Origin: Bog-793 sp963761425
GTDB taxonomy: Bacteria; Actinomycetota; Acidimicrobiia; Acidimicrobiales; Bog-793
DNA length: 64,000 bases
Direction: 5' to 3'
Assembly (NCBI GenBank): GCA_963761425.1
Contig: CAVXGQ010000005.1
Span: 800,956 to 864,955 of the forward strand
Of this stretch, positions 26,175-34,914 are shown in pieces; the stretch's first letter is position 1, and the number at the start of each line of letters is the position of its first letter. A model generated the notes under the pieces. The model saw only the letters and a program-made list of their open reading frames with translations, searched no databases and had not been told where the DNA came from. The position numbers and the translations under genes are program-made.

Positions 26175-26930
26175 CTACTCAGTGCCGATCCCGCCGCTTC
26201 TTCCCGTCCAGCTGGCCGCCTCGCGTAGGCTTCGAACCTCGTCCGTGCTCAGTGCCCGGAATCGTCCCGGGGGTAGCCGGGCGTCGGACAACGGGCCGAG
26301 CCGCGTGCGGACCAGACGACGGACCGGATGACCGACCACCTCGCACATCCGGCGCACCTGGTGGTAGCGGCCCTCATGGATGACGATGCGTAGCACCCCG
26401 GCGCCGCGCCGCGTGACCCTCGCCGGCGCGGTGACCACCCCCGGCTCGATCTCGACGCCGGCCCGCAGCGCCCGTAGCGCGGCCGGCGAGGGATCGCCCT
26501 CCACCTCGGCGAGGTACTCCTTGTCGATCCCGTGGCTCGGATGGGCCAGCAGCTGCGCCAGGTCACCATCGTTGGTGCAGATGATGAGGCCTTCGGTCGC
26601 GAAGTCGAGACGCCCCACCGCGAAGACCCGTGGCTCGGGCGGCACCAACTCGATCAGGGTGGGGCGTCCCTCGGGGTCCCGCGCCGTCGTCACCACCCCG
26701 GCGGGCTTGTTCACCAGCCAGTAGACCAGGCCGGGCAGGATCCCGACGGCGACTCCGTCGACCGTCACCCGGTCGCGCTCGGGTCGGACCCGGCGGCCGA
26801 GCCGGGCCACCTCCCCGTTCACCATCACCCTTCCCGCCTCGATCAACGCCTCCGCCGACCGTCGTGAACCGAAACCCGTCCGGGCGAGCACCTTCTGCAG
26901 GCGCACGCCCTCGGCGGGGCTGGTGGTCAC
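26175..26930 (-). CDS. rluB: 23S rRNA pseudouridine synthase RluB-like
   Basis: A 251-residue RsuA/RluB-family enzyme. The N-terminal S4 RNA-binding domain (about 5-65: RLQKVLARTGFGSRRSAEALI) is followed by the catalytic domain with WLVNKPAGVVTT and GRLDFATEGLIICTNDG, whose aspartate is the nucleophile. C-terminal GRYHQVRRMCEVVGHPV is typical. It overlaps scpB by four bases, in the order scpA-scpB-rluB conserved in Gram-positive bacteria. Confidence 0.93.
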   Translation of the reverse strand: MTTSPAEGVRLQKVLARTGFGSRRSAEALIEAGRVMVNGEVARLGRRVRPERDRVTVDGVAVGILPGLVYWLVNKPAGVVTTARDPEGRPTLIELVPPEPRVFAVGRLDFATEGLIICTNDGDLAQLLAHPSHGIDKEYLAEVEGDPSPAALRALRAGVEIEPGVVTAPARVTRRGAGVLRIVIHEGRYHQVRRMCEVVGHPVRRLVRTRLGPLSDARLPPGRFRALSTDEVRSLREAASWTGRSGGIGTE

Positions 26931-27514
26931 TCCCCCGGCTCGGCGCGCAGCACCTTTTCCAGGCCCTCGACGGCACCGGCGTCCGGCACGAAACCGTCGA
27001 GCGGCGGCAGGTCGGCGAGCGAGTCGAGCCCGAGCCGTTCGAGGAAGGTCGCGGTGGTCCCGAACAAGACCGCCAGCCCCGGGCCGTCGTCACGGCCAAC
27101 CGGCTCGACATAGCCGCGCAAGGTCAGTAGCCGCAGCACGCCCTCACTGTTCACACCCCGGATCGCCGCCACCTGGGCCCGGGAGATCGGCTGCTTGTAG
27201 GCGACGATGGCGAGCGTCTCCAGCGCCGCCGGCGACAGCCGGCGGGGTTGGTCGTCGAGGATGAACCGTTCCACATGGCCGCGGTAGGCCGGATGGCTCT
27301 GCAGGCGGTAGCCGCCGGCGATCCGCACCAGTTCAAAGCCGCGCTCTTCTTCTTCATAGGAGAGCCGCAGGGCCGCGCACAGCTCCTCGACCCGTTCCAC
27401 CGGGACCTCCAAGAGCTCGGCGAGCAGCCCCGACGACACCGGTTCGGTGGCGACGGTGAGCACCGCCTCGATGGCCGCTGCCTCGGCGCGCCATTCCTCA
27501 AGAAAGGGGCTCAT
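26927..27514 (-). CDS. scpB: Segregation and condensation protein B
   Basis: Kleisin-binding winged-helix protein of the SMC condensin complex; 195 residues. Two winged-helix repeats are visible, with LSPAALETLAIVAYKQPISR and IRGVNSEGVLRLLTLRGYVE as the most conserved blocks. The start overlaps the scpA stop by four bases (ATGA), and the stop overlaps rluB by four. Confidence 0.93.
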   Translation of the reverse strand: MSPFLEEWRAEAAAIEAVLTVATEPVSSGLLAELLEVPVERVEELCAALRLSYEEEERGFELVRIAGGYRLQSHPAYRGHVERFILDDQPRRLSPAALETLAIVAYKQPISRAQVAAIRGVNSEGVLRLLTLRGYVEPVGRDDGPGLAVLFGTTATFLERLGLDSLADLPPLDGFVPDAGAVEGLEKVLRAEPGE

Positions 27515-28311
27515 CGCGTGGGCTCAGCGGTCACACCCCGGTGCCGGCGGGGCGGGGTCCGGGCCTCGGGTGCCTGGTCGGCCCGGCCAATCCAGCGCAC
27601 CTGCAAAGCACCGAAGGTGGTCTGCTGGTCCAGCTCGACGAGCTCTTCCTTGTACAGCTCGAGCAGCGCCAGGAAGTACGCCACGACATGGGCCGTCGAC
27701 GGCAGGTGGGCCGTCAACTGACGGAAGCTCGCCTGGCCCCGCCGGGCGAGCTCGATGGCGAGGTCCCCGATGGTGGCCTCGACGCTCACCTCATCGACGA
27801 GCACGTGGGCGTCGCCGATCACGGCCATGGGCCGCTCCGCCAGGGCGCGGCGGGCCACCTCGGCGAGTCGCTCCACGGTCACGCCGGCGAGCAGGTCCGG
27901 CACCACCTCGACGAAGCGCTCGTCGGCCCCCGCCCGGCGCGGGATGGAGCGGGCCGCGGTCTGCTCAAGCGCCGCGAGCTCACCGCCGGCCGAGGAGAAG
28001 GTCTGGCTTTCGACCAGCCGGGCAAGCAGATAGTCGCGGGCCTCGAAGAGGGCGAGCTCCTCCTCGAGCTCCAGATCGATCCTTCCGGGCAGGAGACGAC
28101 GGCACTTCAGCTCGACGAGGGTCGCCGCGATGAGGAGGAACTCCGTCGCCAGCTCGAGGTCGACCGCCTCGGCGCGGGCCATCTCGGTGAGGAAACCGTC
28201 GACGATCTCGGCCAGGTTGACCTCGTAGATCTCGACCTCCTGGGCCGAGATGAGCTGGAGGAGCAGGCTGAAGGGCCCGTCGAACACGTCAAGATGGACC
28301 TCGTAGGCCAC
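27511..28311 (-). CDS. scpA: Segregation and condensation protein A (kleisin)
   Basis: Kleisin subunit bridging the SMC heads; 266 residues. The N-terminal helical domain has LDVFDGPFSLLLQLISAQEV and DGFLTEM, followed by LLIAATLVELKCRRLLP. The C-terminal winged helix contains VAYFLALLELYKEELVEL. It starts at GTG 28311 and ends with a basic, Pro/Arg-rich tail. First gene of the scpA-scpB-rluB-aroH-aroA-cmk leftward operon. Confidence 0.93.
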   Translation of the reverse strand: MAYEVHLDVFDGPFSLLLQLISAQEVEIYEVNLAEIVDGFLTEMARAEAVDLELATEFLLIAATLVELKCRRLLPGRIDLELEEELALFEARDYLLARLVESQTFSSAGGELAALEQTAARSIPRRAGADERFVEVVPDLLAGVTVERLAEVARRALAERPMAVIGDAHVLVDEVSVEATIGDLAIELARRGQASFRQLTAHLPSTAHVVAYFLALLELYKEELVELDQQTTFGALQVRWIGRADQAPEARTPPRRHRGVTAEPTR

Positions 28312-28766
28312 CCCTGCACGCTACCGTCGGCAGTCTCCAGATGGTGAACAGCCCACTATCGATCTTCAGCTTGTCGTCGATCGTGACACACAGTGCGGTC
28401 GCGAAGGTGTCCAGGTCGGCGTCCACATAGGACTCCAGGGTCGAACGTTGGGTTTAGACAGCGCCGATCATGGACGCCTTTCGCGCGCCAAGGGTGGATC
28501 TCAGCTTCGGCAGGATCCCTCGGACTTACTCATCTAGTTCCTGGACTGTGATATTTTGCCGCCCCAGTCGCGACTCCCGCCCACCGTGCCCATCGTCGCC
28601 GCTTCCGCCAGACGGGTGTCCCGATCGGCCTCTGACTGGTATGCACCCACCTGGCGATTGTGGGACGTCTGAGGGCTCGCGTAGTCCGTCCCCGATCGGC
28701 TTAGGCCGCCGAACCCGCTCTTTCGCAACGAGTGCTCCATCCGGTATCGACTAGCTGCAGCAAGTC
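28312..28766. other. Intergenic region, no gene recognised
   Basis: No supported gene, RNA or repeat. It must hold the promoter of the scpA operon. Frames on both strands show no family pattern. Confidence 0.35.
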
Positions 28767-29816
28767 CTACCGCCGGGTAAACACCGACGATCCGAAGATC
28801 GTGGGAACCGTGCGCGCGTCGCCGAGGCGCGGCAGGCCGAACAGGGTCTCGATGGATGCCAAAAGTGAATAGTGGTTGTACGCGGTGTGGAAGACGATCC
28901 CGCCCGGCTTGATAAACGGCGAGATCAGGATCGCACCGATCCGCCCACCCCCTGGTCCATTGAGGCCGGGTTCGGGTGCTGCCGGTCCGGGCTTCTCGCG
29001 GCAGCACGCTGTTGAGTCGACGCCGGTACCGGAGCTCTCAGCCTCGTCGAAGGTGACGACCAGCAGGCCGTCCTGCTTGAAGGCCGCCGAGTGAGTGATT
29101 TTCGGCACCCACGTAGCAAGGAACGTATCGATGTCTGCGAGCCGGGATGCTCCACTCTTCTGGTTGACGCAGGGGTAGTCGTGCCCGTCGCTGCAGATGT
29201 TCGGCGTGATGATCGAGAAATTAGGTGTGGTGGCAACGCTCTTGAGGTCGGTGACAAGACCGGTCTCGCCCTTGCGGGCCGAGGCGGGCATCGCCCCGGT
29301 TGGCGAGCCCAGTGCGACGACGTGAGCATCGCAGTAGGCGACCGAGTCGATGATCGAGTGGAAGTACACGAACGGGTCGTGCTTGCTCGCGTACCCGTCA
29401 CCGCTCACCGCGAGTTGCGTGCCATCGGCACCGTTGATTTTCGGGTGACCGCATGCCGCGGTCTCGCGCGACGGAATGTTGCCCATGTCCTGTTCGTAGC
29501 CCTTCCAGGTGAAGCCCCTGGCTGTGAGTTGGTTGGCTATCGTCTCCACGTCCTTCGGGTAGACGCAGCCATTACCCGGCTCGATCCCGCCCGCCAGGAG
29601 CTTGGCGGCTGGGAAGTTTACGAAGGTCGAGCAGTCCTGCTGGGTGTCGGGGTTCGGCGGCTGTCCAGAGATCATCGCGATGTAGTTATCGACCGAGTTG
29701 TGGCCGATGCCGTAATACATCGCCAGCAAGGTCCCCTCCGACGGGAGGACCTTGGCGAGGTAGGGATCCGCGGCAGGCGACCCGAAGGTCGAGGCGTAGT
29801 CCTCGTTCTCGAGCAC
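28767..29816 (-). CDS. Secreted phosphoesterase-family protein (phospholipase C/acid phosphatase type)
   Basis: At least 349 residues of the PF04185 phosphoesterase family. The core metal-site regions are FVIVLENEDYASTFG, YYGIGHNSVDNYIAMISG, YEQDMGNI, KHDPFVYFHSI, SIITPNICSDGHD and TFDEAESSGTG. GTG 29816 is the first standard start, but it would cut the first strand. The frame remains open to about 30038 and encodes RRRITVSLLVALLGVIALLA followed by an A-x-A-like cleavage region (29880-29984), a convincing signal peptide. No ATG, GTG or TTG exists in that part, so the true start is atypical or hidden by a frameshift. Confidence 0.85.
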   Translation of the reverse strand: MLENEDYASTFGSPAADPYLAKVLPSEGTLLAMYYGIGHNSVDNYIAMISGQPPNPDTQQDCSTFVNFPAAKLLAGGIEPGNGCVYPKDVETIANQLTARGFTWKGYEQDMGNIPSRETAACGHPKINGADGTQLAVSGDGYASKHDPFVYFHSIIDSVAYCDAHVVALGSPTGAMPASARKGETGLVTDLKSVATTPNFSIITPNICSDGHDYPCVNQKSGASRLADIDTFLATWVPKITHSAAFKQDGLLVVTFDEAESSGTGVDSTACCREKPGPAAPEPGLNGPGGGRIGAILISPFIKPGGIVFHTAYNHYSLLASIETLFGLPRLGDARTVPTIFGSSVFTRR

Positions 29817-30229
29817 GATGACGAAGACGTGACGAATTGGCGGCAGCTTGAATCTCGCGGCCCAAGCGTCCGATGCGGCGAGTGCGTTGGGAGAGCCATC
29901 AGCACCGTGCGCGGAAACAAGCGGGGCGAGCAGCGCAATGACACCGAGTAGAGCGACGAGCAGAGAGACGGTTATCCGACGCCTTGCGTTGCGCCCACAA
30001 GAACGCTGAGTTGCGGTTCGGGACCGGTTGATAGGGCGTCACGGTACACCCCGTTACCACACGAACGGTCTGTCAAGCGATGCTGTAAAGGCCCATCCAA
30101 AACGGTAGCGCCCACGGCCTGAACGCCTCCGGTCGAAAAGGGAGGTGCCCGACCATCCCTAGCTCTGTCCTGCCCGGTCTGGAGGCTTCCCGAGAGGAAG
30201 CCAGCCAGGCAGCCAGATCGCGGTGGAGG

Positions 30230-30830
30230 GTACACACCGACATGCACCAGTAGACGGAGACGCGCCGTCAGGTGCTGGTGGACGGCATCTTGAAACGCTA
30301 GGTCTGCCGGAACTTCGGTCTGGAGTGGTGGACGTTGGAGAGGATCCTGACCCACACCGAGCGTCCCGGCTACCGTACTGCGGCGTCGTAGCCCAAGCCC
30401 GGGGGAGATCCTAGGCGCTATCGACGAGATTCTGGAAACCGACAAGACCGCTCCGCCAAAGCTGCGCCACATCGCCCGGCACATCTTCTAGCGATTGCAC
30501 GACGAATACGGCTCCTCAGGCGGAACCACCCAGGCGCGCCGAGCCGTGGCCCACACCAGACGCTATTCGAAGAAGATCTTTGTTTCCCTGAATTTCCCGC
30601 CGGGACATGCCAAGTTCGACTTTGGGCAGGCGTTCGTCGAGATCGCCGGTGAGCGCACCAAGGCCGCCTTGGCGATGATGACGCCTCCCCACTCAGACAC
30701 CTACTTCCTCGTTGCCCATTCCCGCGAGTGCACCGAGACCTTTCAGGCCGGGCTCGTTGCCGCCTTCGAGTTTTTTGTGGCGTGCCTGTGCGCACCAGCT
30801 ATAACAACACGACCATCTGTGATTCAACAA
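30230..30830 (+). pseudogene. IS21-family transposase (IstA) remnant
   Basis: Reading through stops, the plus strand matches IstA: VCRNFGLEWWTLERILTHTE, PGYRTAAS, IDEILETDKTAPPK, then HDEYGSSGGTTQARRAV, FPPGHAKFDFGQAFVEIAGE (the DDE-domain start) and RECTETFQAG-LVAAFEFF. At least four TAG codons interrupt the first part, and the frame shifts near 30790, where only VRTSYNNTTI can be recognised. No IstB is present. The match ends where an oppositely oriented IS630 fragment begins. Confidence 0.8.
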
Positions 30831-30849
30831 GATAGTCAAGCCTGTCGCG

Positions 30850-31141
30850 AGCTTCTTCTTGTGCAATGCCAGGCCGCTACACGTGAACTTCCATTCGAGG
30901 CGTGCGACCATATGTTCGTGGCGCCGTTCGAAGACGAGCAATCGCTCCTGCACCTCTCGAAGATCGGCGAAGTCATTGGGCGTGAGGGCCTTGCGCTGGA
31001 TCGCCAAGAAGCAGACTTCCACTTGCTCAAGACAGTTCGCGTGGACCGGCACGTGGACGAGGACGAGTCTTGGCCGCCGTTCGCGCTGGCGATCGGCGGC
31101 TTTGTTGCCCTGGTGGCTGGCGTCGCAGTCCACTACCTGCG
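30850..31141 (-). pseudogene. IS630-family transposase C-terminal fragment
   Basis: On the minus strand about 90 residues match the end of an IS630/Tc1-type DDE transposase: LVLVHVPVHANCLEQVEVCF, LAIQRKALTPNDFADLREV (with the catalytic Glu in QVEV), and ARLEWKFT. The N-terminal two thirds and the end repeats are absent. It abuts the IS21 remnant, so one element probably inserted into the other before both decayed. Confidence 0.78.
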
Positions 31142-31169
31142 ATCGGGGCCCGGCCACTAAGTTTCTTTC

Positions 31170-32183
31170 ATGGCGCGGATTTTCTCCGGGGTGCAACCCT
31201 CCGGCTCCCTCCACCTCGGCAACTACATCGGTGCGTTCCGCCAGTGGGTCGAAGGACAGCGAGAAGACGACGCCTTCTTCTGCGTCGCCGACCTCCACGC
31301 CCTCACCGTGGAGACCTCGCCCGAGCAGCTGCGGGCGCGCACGCTCGAGACGGCGGCCGGGCTGCTGGCGGTGGGGCTCGACCCCCAGCTATGCACCATC
31401 TTCTTGCAGAGCCATGTCGCCGAGCACACCGAGCTGTCCTGGCTCCTGGAGTGCACCGCATCGTACGGCGAGCTGCAGCGGATGACGCAGTTAAAGGAGA
31501 AGTCCCACGGCCAAGCCACCGTGCGCGCCGGCCTTCTCACCTACCCGGCGCTCATGGCGGCCGACATCCTGCTCTACGACACCGAGCGGGTCCCGGTCGG
31601 CGAGGACCAGCGCCAGCACCTGGAGCTCACCCGCGACCTTGCCATCCGCTTCAACACCGCCTACGGGGAGACCTTCGTCGTGCCGGAGATCGAACTGCCC
31701 CGGGTCGGGGCGCGGGTGATGGACCTCCAGCACCCCACGAAGAAGATGGCGAAGACCGCGACCTCGCCCGCCGGCATGATCGCGATCGACGACCCGCCCG
31801 AGGAGATCGACAAGAAGATCCGACGCGCCGTCACCGACGCCCAGACCGAGGTTCGTTACGACCGCGACCGCAAGCCGGGGGTCTCGAACCTCCTGGAGCT
31901 GCTCGCGGTGTCCACCGGGGAGTCGCCCGTCGCACTGGCGGCCCGCTACGACAGCTACGGCGCCCTCAAAGCCGACGTCGCCGCGGCGGTGATCGAACTC
32001 CTCCGCCCGGTACGCGAGCGCTACCTCGAACTCACCCGCGCCCCCGAGGTGCTCCGGCGAATCCTCGAGGACGGCGCCGATCGGGCCGGCCAGATCGCGG
32101 CCGTCACCCTTGAGCGGGCCCAGCGGGCCATCGGCCTGGTCGCCCGGCGCCGGGTCGCCGAAGCTGGCCGCCCTAGGCGATGA
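31170..32183 (+). CDS. trpS: Tryptophanyl-tRNA synthetase
   Basis: Class I aminoacyl-tRNA synthetase charging tRNA-Trp; 337 residues, the short bacterial form. The HIGH-type site is SGSLHLGNY (residues 11-19), followed by YPALMAADILLY, VGEDQRQHLELTRD and the tRNA-binding end. The KMSKS loop reads KKMAKTATSPAG, with Ala and Thr replacing the two serines. Standalone plus-strand gene, starting directly after the transposon remnants and 10 bases into the convergent M50 gene at its 3' end. Confidence 0.95.
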   Translation: MARIFSGVQPSGSLHLGNYIGAFRQWVEGQREDDAFFCVADLHALTVETSPEQLRARTLETAAGLLAVGLDPQLCTIFLQSHVAEHTELSWLLECTASYGELQRMTQLKEKSHGQATVRAGLLTYPALMAADILLYDTERVPVGEDQRQHLELTRDLAIRFNTAYGETFVVPEIELPRVGARVMDLQHPTKKMAKTATSPAGMIAIDDPPEEIDKKIRRAVTDAQTEVRYDRDRKPGVSNLLELLAVSTGESPVALAARYDSYGALKADVAAAVIELLRPVRERYLELTRAPEVLRRILEDGADRAGQIAAVTLERAQRAIGLVARRRVAEAGRPRR

Positions 32184-32946
32184 CGACCGGCCCGATGCCG
32201 ACGATGCGCCCCCACCACTCGGTGCCGAAGTTGAACAGGCTGTCGAGCGCGCCCGGGACGAACAGCACGAGGAACAGCACGAAGACCAGCGACATCATCC
32301 GCAGCCGGTAGTACTGGGGAAGCCAGGCGCGGGGCAGGAACCACTCCACGACGGCGGCGCCGTCGAGCGGGGGGATCGGGATGAGGTTGAACACCGCGAT
32401 GATCACGTTCACGACCCCGAACAGGAACAGCACCTCCTCGCCGAGCGGCCAGGCGGTGATCGGCAGCGAGGCGAGCTGGCCGATGTTGGCGACGGCGTGG
32501 AAGAGGAATCCCGCGATCAAGGCCAGGATGACGTTGGTCGCCGGCCCCGCCAGCCCGACCAGCACGGCCTGGTCGCGGGGGTGACGGAGCCGGTCCACCC
32601 GGACAGGCACCGGTTTGGCCCACCCGAACGCCAGGTGGGTGGTGACGATGAGCAGGACCGGCAGGAGCACCGTTCCGATGGGGTCGATGTGGCGGATCGG
32701 GTTCAGCGAGAGCCGGCCGGCGCGCTTGGCGGTGTCGTCGCCGCACCAATAGGCGACGACACCGTGACTCACCTCGTGGATGATGATCGTCGGAATCAGA
32801 ACGACGAAGAACAACCCCTCCTCGCTGTGGAGCGCATGGTGCCGCGCCGCCTCGACAACGATGGCGGCGAGGATCACGAGGATGGCTAGAACCCACGGAC
32901 CGTTCCGGTGGAACCGCGCGACGCGTGCCTCGCGGCTCAACGACAC
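32173..32946 (-). CDS. Site-2 protease (M50) family membrane metalloprotease
   Basis: A 257-residue multi-pass membrane protein. The zinc motif HEVSH (HExxH) sits in PTIIIHEVSHGVVAYWCGD near residues 54-70, and the third ligand lies in the NLIPIPPLDGA segment (NPxPPLDG type). It belongs to the rhomboid-sized S2P group lacking PDZ domains (YwhC/FpbB-like). Substrates are unknown. It precedes trpS convergently; the dksA-like gene is just upstream on the same strand. Confidence 0.88.
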   Translation of the reverse strand: MSLSREARVARFHRNGPWVLAILVILAAIVVEAARHHALHSEEGLFFVVLIPTIIIHEVSHGVVAYWCGDDTAKRAGRLSLNPIRHIDPIGTVLLPVLLIVTTHLAFGWAKPVPVRVDRLRHPRDQAVLVGLAGPATNVILALIAGFLFHAVANIGQLASLPITAWPLGEEVLFLFGVVNVIIAVFNLIPIPPLDGAAVVEWFLPRAWLPQYYRLRMMSLVFVLFLVLFVPGALDSLFNFGTEWWGRIVGIGPVVIA

Positions 32947-32956
32947 GTAAGGGGCG

Positions 32957-33304
32957 TCAGCGTCGGGCGTTCGCGCAGGCGATACAGGTGCGGACCGCCG
33001 GCTTGGCCTCGAGCCTCGCGGGGGCGATCGGCTGCCCGCACTTCTCGCAGTTGCCGTAGGTGCCGCCGTCGACCTTGACGAGCGCGTGCTCTACCTCACC
33101 GAGCGCGTTGCGCAACTCCGTAACCAGCGCTTCGGTCTCCCCCCGCTCCGCCGTGACCTGGCTCGAGTCGGCGAAGTTCGAATCGTACGACAACCCGGTG
33201 CCGGTGCCGGGTCCGGAGCCGAGCTCGGCGAGCTGACGCTCGAGGGACGCGCGCTCCACCTCGAGAAGGGTGCGGTAATCGATCGGCGGGGCCTCGTTGG
33301 TCAC
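32957..33304 (-). CDS. DksA/TraR-type C4 zinc-finger protein
   Basis: A 115-residue protein with an N-terminal coiled-coil (LLEVERASLERQLAELG, VTELRNALGEVEHAL) and the C-terminal TraR/DksA zinc finger GNCEKCGQPIAPARL followed by CIAC. Such proteins reach into the RNA polymerase secondary channel or act as general stress regulators (YocK-like). GTG 33304 gives MTNEAPPIDY; the longer frame to 33331 is less likely. It lies 10 bases upstream of the M50 gene on the same strand. Confidence 0.85.
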   Translation of the reverse strand: MTNEAPPIDYRTLLEVERASLERQLAELGSGPGTGTGLSYDSNFADSSQVTAERGETEALVTELRNALGEVEHALVKVDGGTYGNCEKCGQPIAPARLEAKPAVRTCIACANARR

Positions 33305-33367
33305 GGCGAACAGACTAGTTCGCAGGCGCACCGACCTGGTACACGAGGTGCCCGGCCGACCTCCGGA

Positions 33368-34322
33368 TTACCGGTCGCCGCCTCCGGGGGTCCGGCCACG
33401 GCGCGCCCGGGGGTGCGCCGCCAGGTACACCCGGCGCAGATGCTCCTGGGAAACCTTCGTGTAGACCTGGGTCGTGGTGATCGAGGCGTGGCCCAGGAGC
33501 TCCTGGACGACCCGGATGTCCGCCCCGTGGTCCAGCAGGTGGGTGGCGAACGAGTGGCGGAGCACGTGGGGTGTGATCCGGTCGGCGAGCCCCACCCGGC
33601 GTGCCCGGGTGTTCACCACGGTCCAGATGGCCTGACGACTCATCCGACGACCGCGGGTCGAGATCAATAGCGCCTGGGCGTCCCAACGGGCGAGCGTCTT
33701 TCCTTCCACCAGACACGGCCGCCCCCCGGGGCCGAGCCAAGCCGCGGCAGGCCGCCAGGGCCAGGCGGCCGACCGGCACGATGCGCTCCTTGGAGCCCTT
33801 GCCGAGAACCCGCACCACGCCGCCGGTGGGGTCGAGATCGATGATCGACAGCCCGGCGAGCTCGGAGATCCGGATGCCGGTGGCGTAGAGGAGCTCCAGG
33901 ATGGCGCGGTCGCGCCGGGCGCGGGGATCGTCGCCGACGACCGAGTCCAGCAGGCGCGCCACCTCCGCCTCCGAGAGCGCCTTGGGGACGCCCTCCGGCA
34001 CCCGGGGACCCTCGACCTGGACGGTCGGGTCGACCGGCGCGCCCCGCTCGTCGAGGCAGAAGGCGTGCAGACCGCGGATCGCGGCGAGGGCTCGCGCCCG
34101 CGACGAGGCCGCCAGGCCCGATTCGGCCAGGGTGCCGAGGTACTCCTCGACGACGGCGGGGGTGACCTCGCGCAGCTCCATCCGGCGACCGCCGAGGTAG
34201 CGCTCGTAGGCCACCAGGTCCCGCCGGTAGGAGATGATCGAGTTGGCGGCGCGGCCCCGTTCGACCGCCAGGTAGGACAGGTATTCTTCGGCGTCGACAC
34301 TGAGAGGGGTCCCCGGAGCCAC
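33368..34322 (-). pseudogene. xerD: Tyrosine recombinase XerC/XerD, frameshifted
   Basis: Site-specific recombinase that resolves chromosome dimers at dif. The N-terminal SAM-like domain (LSYLAVERGRAANSIISYRR) and the first catalytic Arg region (LLYATGIRISELAGL) are in one frame; the HVLRHSFATHL, GHASITTTQVY and final YTKVSQ blocks with the catalytic Tyr are in the next. The switch lies near 33740-33755 in a GC-rich run; one extra base explains it, giving a normal length of about 318 residues. GTG 34322 is the start. Position after pyrG-Nudix matches actinobacterial xerD. Either an assembly indel or real inactivation. Confidence 0.88.
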
Positions 34323-34344
34323 TTCTCGTCGGGCGGTCCCGCGC

Positions 34345-34914
34345 CTAGCTGGTGCCGTCGGGTTCCTCACGGCGGCGCATGGCGAGCGCACAGGCGATGA
34401 TCGTCTTCGCGTCGACGAGCTCTCCCGACTCGACCAGTTCCCACACCGCGGCGAGGGGCACCCGCTCCAGGGTCATGTGGTGCTCCTCGATCCCCTGGGT
34501 CGAGCGCTCCGCCGGAGTGAGCTGTTCAGCCAGGAAACACGTCGTCAGCTCGTCGTTAAAGCCCGGCGAGTTGTAGAAGGAGCCGAGCTCGGCAAAGCGA
34601 CCGGCGACCCGGCCGACCTCTTCGGCGAGCTCGCGTCGCGCACACGCCTCCGGCGGTTCTCCCGGCACGTCGAGCTTGCCGGCGGGGATCTCGAGGATCA
34701 CCCGGCCGAGAGGGGCCCGGAACTGGCGGATCATGAGCACCGACCCGTCGGTCTCCAGCGGCACGATGCAGACCGCTCCGGGATGGCGCACGATCTGGCG
34801 CTCGAAGCGTTGGCCGTCGGGGTCGAGGAAATCGGCGGCCACAAACCGCAGATAGGAGGTGCGGATGAGCTCGCGCTCGCCGAGCGGGCGGAACACCTGC
34901 TCAGGAGGCGGCAT
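34345..34914 (-). CDS. Nudix hydrolase, ADP-ribose pyrophosphatase type
   Basis: A 189-residue enzyme with the Nudix box around GKLDVPGEPPEACARRELAE (REL-x-EE present), preceded by the IRQFRAPLG strand and followed by the FYNSPGFNDELTTCFLAEQL segment typical of ADP-ribose pyrophosphatases. ATG 34914 overlaps the pyrG stop by 14 bases. Conserved position between pyrG and xerD. It likely recycles ADP-ribose to AMP and ribose-5-phosphate. Confidence 0.9.
   Translation of the reverse strand: MPPPEQVFRPLGERELIRTSYLRFVAADFLDPDGQRFERQIVRHPGAVCIVPLETDGSVLMIRQFRAPLGRVILEIPAGKLDVPGEPPEACARRELAEEVGRVAGRFAELGSFYNSPGFNDELTTCFLAEQLTPAERSTQGIEEHHMTLERVPLAAVWELVESGELVDAKTIIACALAMRRREEPDGTS

Noticed and set aside
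30230..30500. Amber recoding suggested by TAG-only stops in the IS21 remnant
   Set aside because: TAG serves as the terminal stop of ordinary genes here, and the remnant also carries frameshifts.
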